Part shown: positions 7,836-10,219 of the stretch, in pieces
How the letters are laid out: the number at the start of each line of letters is the position of its first letter
How positions within the stretch are numbered: the first letter of the stretch is position 1
Assembly (NCBI GenBank): GCA_903837255.1
Contig: CAILTZ010000511.1
Coordinates: 1 to 10,219, forward strand
DNA from: an uncultured Pirellula sp.
GTDB lineage: Bacteria > Planctomycetota > Planctomycetia > Pirellulales > Pirellulaceae
DNA length: 10,219 bases
Reading direction: 5' to 3'
Position numbers and translations under genes: made by a program
The notes under the pieces: model-generated
Database searches by the model: none
Told to the model about the DNA's origin: nothing
The model's input: the letters and a program-made list of their open reading frames with translations, nothing else

Positions 7836-9075
7836 GCTCTTGATCGCCTTGGGCATCCTCGGAGGAATCGGATACGCAGCTTATCGCCCATTGATGAGCT
7901 ATTGGGAGCAGCGGAATAAGACCCAGTGGCGTACGCAGGCGGTTGAATCCGGTGAGATCGTTCAAGCGGTCAATTCGACCGGCAAGGTCGAGCCGATCAG
8001 GCGTGTGAGTGTAGGTTCTACGGTTAGCGGACCGATTGCCGAATTGATGGTCGACTACAACAGCAAGGTTTTCAAGGACCAGGTTTTAGCAACCATCGAT
8101 TCGAGGCTTTACCAATCGGCAGTTGAGCGAGATCGAGCCAACTTGAGGACACGCCAGGCCGAGGTTGCGCGGGCCGACGCGATGCTCCAGCAAGCCAAGA
8201 ACGACGAGCGCCGCAGCGGACAGCTCAACAAGTCCCAGGATGGGTTTATCTCCGAGGCCGAGATCGATCAGTTTCGGTTTGCTCGGATGATGCGCGAAGC
8301 GGAGTTGCAGGTCGCCCAGACGAACGTCGAGCAATCGCAAGCCCAGCTCGACAACTCCGAAGCCAACTTGGCCTACACCAAAATTCTCGCTCCATGCGAT
8401 GGGATCGTCATCGACAAGAAAATTGACGTTGGGCAAACGTTGGCCGCTCAGTTTCAGACCCCTGAGATGTTTGTCGTCGCTCCCGAGATGGATCAGCGGA
8501 TGTACATCTATGCATCGGTCGACGAAGCCGACATCGGCTTGATCAGCAAAGCCCAGGAGAGCGGACAACTCGTCCGCTTCACCGTCGATGCTTATCCGGA
8601 CAAATTGTTTGACCAGGGCAAGATCGTTCAGGTGCGGCTAAGCAGCAAAGAAGAGCAGAACGTGATCACTTATCCGGTGATTGTCGAAACGCCGAACACC
8701 GATTTGAAGTTGTTGCCGGGGATGACGGCGAATCTTTCGTTTCAGATCAACCGCAAGTCCAATATCCTCAAAATCCCCAATCCATCGCTCCGTTTTTATC
8801 CCAACCGGGAGAAGGTTCATCCAGACGATCGCAAGATCCTCGACGGGTTCGAAGACCAAAAGGAATTCGCCGATTCACCGAAAATGGTTTCGGCGGATGA
8901 GAAATCCCAGAACAGCAGATCGTTGAGCTATCGCCATGTATGGGTTGATGACGGCAAGTACTTGAGAGCTAAAAAAGTGAAGATTGGGATCTCCGACAAT
9001 CGTTACACCGAGTTGATCGAAGGGGAGCTTTCACCCGGCGAAGAGCTTGTTATCGGAGAGAAGATTAAGAAATAG
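7819..9075 (+). CDS. Periplasmic adaptor (membrane fusion protein), MacA/HlyD-like
   Basis: A 418-residue membrane-anchored periplasmic protein of the membrane fusion/RND adaptor family, which links inner-membrane exporters to the cell envelope. An uncleaved-looking hydrophobic anchor covers residues 5-21. The split lipoyl (barrel-sandwich) domain is visible as VGSTVSGPIAELMVDYNSKV (65-84) and ILAPCDGIVIDKKIDVGQTL (189-208), separated by a helical hairpin (about 95-185) that contains DGFISEAEID (141-150), typical of MacA. A beta-barrel segment and TYPVIVETPN / LLPGMTANL (284-306) follow, then the membrane-proximal part with HVWVDDGKYLRAKKVKIG. Residues about 328-370 are a charged, probably flexible insertion. 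The start at ATG 7819 lies inside the end of the permease gene (17-base overlap), so it is translated with it. It has no obvious Shine-Dalgarno sequence. No outer-membrane partner is encoded nearby in the window. Confidence 0.92.
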   Translation: MKTILKLLIALGILGGIGYAAYRPLMSYWEQRNKTQWRTQAVESGEIVQAVNSTGKVEPIRRVSVGSTVSGPIAELMVDYNSKVFKDQVLATIDSRLYQSAVERDRANLRTRQAEVARADAMLQQAKNDERRSGQLNKSQDGFISEAEIDQFRFARMMREAELQVAQTNVEQSQAQLDNSEANLAYTKILAPCDGIVIDKKIDVGQTLAAQFQTPEMFVVAPEMDQRMYIYASVDEADIGLISKAQESGQLVRFTVDAYPDKLFDQGKIVQVRLSSKEEQNVITYPVIVETPNTDLKLLPGMTANLSFQINRKSNILKIPNPSLRFYPNREKVHPDDRKILDGFEDQKEFADSPKMVSADEKSQNSRSLSYRHVWVDDGKYLRAKKVKIGISDNRYTELIEGELSPGEELVIGEKIKK

Positions 9076-9228
9076 TCCGAGGAGCCGACTAGGGGTCACC
9101 ACCCTCGAAAACATGCCGAATCGGGCAAAATGATTTGGTCGAATAGAGTAGAATAAGCGAGCCTGAGGGCCAAAGTCGGCCTGATATCCAAGGCCATCGA
9201 ATCGGACTAGAGCGGGTCGAAACATACA
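9076..9228. other. Intergenic gap between export operon and phosphatase fusion gene
   Basis: These 153 bases carry no gene I can support. A TAGAAT hexamer at 9149-9154 resembles a -10 box but has no recognisable -35. A 4-bp GGGT/ACCC stem at 9093-9104 is too weak to call a terminator. Several GGCC tetramers at 9168-9196 could pair with one another in RNA but form no long stem. Confidence 0.4.
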
Positions 9229-10219
9229 ATGACACGGGTGTTGGATTGGCGACGGTCCGAAGATCCTGAGGATTTTGTCCATCAAGCGGTTCAAGCTTTG
9301 ACCGAAGGTAGTTTGGTGGTGGTCCCGACCGATACCTGCTATATCGCCATGGCCAGTGGGCTCAGAAGTGATGCGGTCGCGGCGCTGAAGACTTACTGCT
9401 CATCGGTTCGGCCAAAGCTTTGTATCTTGCCCAGATCGGCCCAGGAGTCCACCGACTTTGTCCCGAGCTTTAGTCCTGGCGCTCTGAGGTTGGCGAGCAA
9501 GGTCTGGCCAGGTCCGTTAGTGATAGAGCATCGCAACGGATCCAAATCCAGCACCATCGGTTGTTTAGCAGCATCGACACGCGAGATTCTGGAGACCCCC
9601 CAGCGCGAGGTCCGACTATGGCAACCAGGCCACGAGATCTTGGGGTACATCACGCGACTCTTCTCAGGGCCTATTGTTGGTGGATTGCCCATGCATCCCC
9701 AGGGCGTCGTCACCGACGTAAAGCAACTCAAGCAGGAATCGAACGTCTTGGTCATCGATAACGGGATGATCGAGGGTATCGGTGCTCCGACGGTGGTAAG
9801 TATCGACGGGGCCAGCGGTCGAATCTTGGAGCCTGGGGTATTGGCCATGGAGCAGCTCCAGGCTCTCTCGCAGTTTTTGATACTGCTGGTTTGTACGGGC
9901 AATACCTGCCGTTCACCGATGGCCGCCGCATTGATGCAGAAGAAAATCCTACAAAGGTTTGGCGGCTCCTTTGGCGGCACCCTCGACACGGTTCCAATTT
10001 GTGTCGCTTCGGCTGGCATTAGCGCCTCGGGTGGTGATCCGGCCTCCAGCGGAGCTAGGCAAGCGATCCGCAATTATGGGCTGAATCTTGAAAATCATCA
10101 GAGTACCCAAATCCACTCGTACATGCTCGAACAAGCCGACCTTGTGCTAGTCATGGGATATCGGCACCGAAGTGTACTCTGTACGCAGTGGCCGGAGTAC
10201 TCCGGCAAAATCTTTTTGC
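9229..10219 (+). CDS. Sua5/YrdC-like domain fused to low-molecular-weight (arginine-type?) phosphatase, 3' end outside window
   Basis: An open frame of 330 codons runs from ATG 9229 to the window end. Residues about 10-208 resemble Sua5/YrdC, the enzyme making threonylcarbamoyl-AMP for tRNA t6A: VVPTDTCY (31-38), SPGALRLASKVWPGPLVI (82-99), GAPTVVSIDG (185-194) and ILEPGV (199-204). However, the family's K-x-R motif with its following P-L is not recognisable around 54-68, and the usual S-x-N-x-S-G is GLPMHPQG at 152-159, so classical activity is doubtful. Residues about 216 onward are a low-molecular-weight phosphatase: the P-loop C222-T-G-N-T-C-R228-S-P holds the nucleophile C222 and R228. 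T226 matches the protein-arginine phosphatase YwlE, where tyrosine phosphatases usually have isoleucine. The distal DP catalytic loop lies beyond the window. In Bacillus, ywlC (Sua5) and ywlE are close neighbours, so the fusion mirrors a known gene pairing. Confidence 0.85.
   Translation, partial: MTRVLDWRRSEDPEDFVHQAVQALTEGSLVVVPTDTCYIAMASGLRSDAVAALKTYCSSVRPKLCILPRSAQESTDFVPSFSPGALRLASKVWPGPLVIEHRNGSKSSTIGCLAASTREILETPQREVRLWQPGHEILGYITRLFSGPIVGGLPMHPQGVVTDVKQLKQESNVLVIDNGMIEGIGAPTVVSIDGASGRILEPGVLAMEQLQALSQFLILLVCTGNTCRSPMAAALMQKKILQRFGGSFGGTLDTVPICVASAGISASGGDPASSGARQAIRNYGLNLENHQSTQIHSYMLEQADLVLVMGYRHRSVLCTQWPEYSGKIFL

Noticed and set aside
9093..9104. GGGT/ACCC hairpin after the adaptor gene as a terminator
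   Set aside because: The stem is only 4 bp and no T-run follows.
9393..10073. Long open frame on the minus strand (226 codons)
   Set aside because: It lies entirely opposite the Sua5-like/phosphatase gene, whose frame shows clear family motifs throughout; the minus frame shows none and is a composition-driven shadow.

Overview
The window looks like a piece of chromosome from a planctomycete, most likely Pirellulales (Pirellula/Rhodopirellula-like). This is inferred from moderate-to-high GC, large secreted proteins of unknown function, weak Shine-Dalgarno signals, an ABC-2 permease fused to a CPBP intramembrane protease, and a Sua5-like/low-molecular-weight phosphatase fusion. No taxonomic marker gene is present. 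All supported genes lie on the plus strand and are tightly packed. No tRNA, rRNA, CRISPR array, insertion sequence or phage gene was seen.

Left block (1-4650): the 3' end of an APC-superfamily amino acid permease overlaps, by an ATGA junction, a 934-residue exported protein built largely of helical repeats ending in TPR-like units. A 44-base gap separates that from an exported protein that pairs a VHL-beta-like domain with a zinc metallopeptidase domain (HELAH plus a downstream EYFAE). The spacing suggests one transcription unit, with one inner-membrane and two exported products.

Middle block (4651-9075): after a 177-base non-coding gap with a small inverted repeat and a possible promoter comes a three-gene export operon. 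It encodes a NatA-type ABC ATPase, a NatB-type permease whose C-terminus is a complete CPBP intramembrane protease domain (EExxxR, FxxxH, HxxxN), and a MacA/HlyD-type periplasmic adaptor. The genes are 2 bases apart and then overlapping. Together they could form an exporter carrying its own membrane protease and a periplasmic extension. No outer-membrane factor or MacB permease is present in the window.

Right block (9076-10219): after a 153-base gap, one open frame encodes an N-terminal Sua5/YrdC-like domain that lacks the usual binding motifs. It is fused to a low-molecular-weight phosphatase domain whose P-loop (CTGNTCRS) has the threonine found in protein-arginine phosphatases. It runs off the end of the window.

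The points most worth a second look are the VHL-beta/lethal-factor-like peptidase combination, the permease-protease fusion with its adaptor, and the degenerate Sua5-like domain attached to a putative arginine phosphatase.
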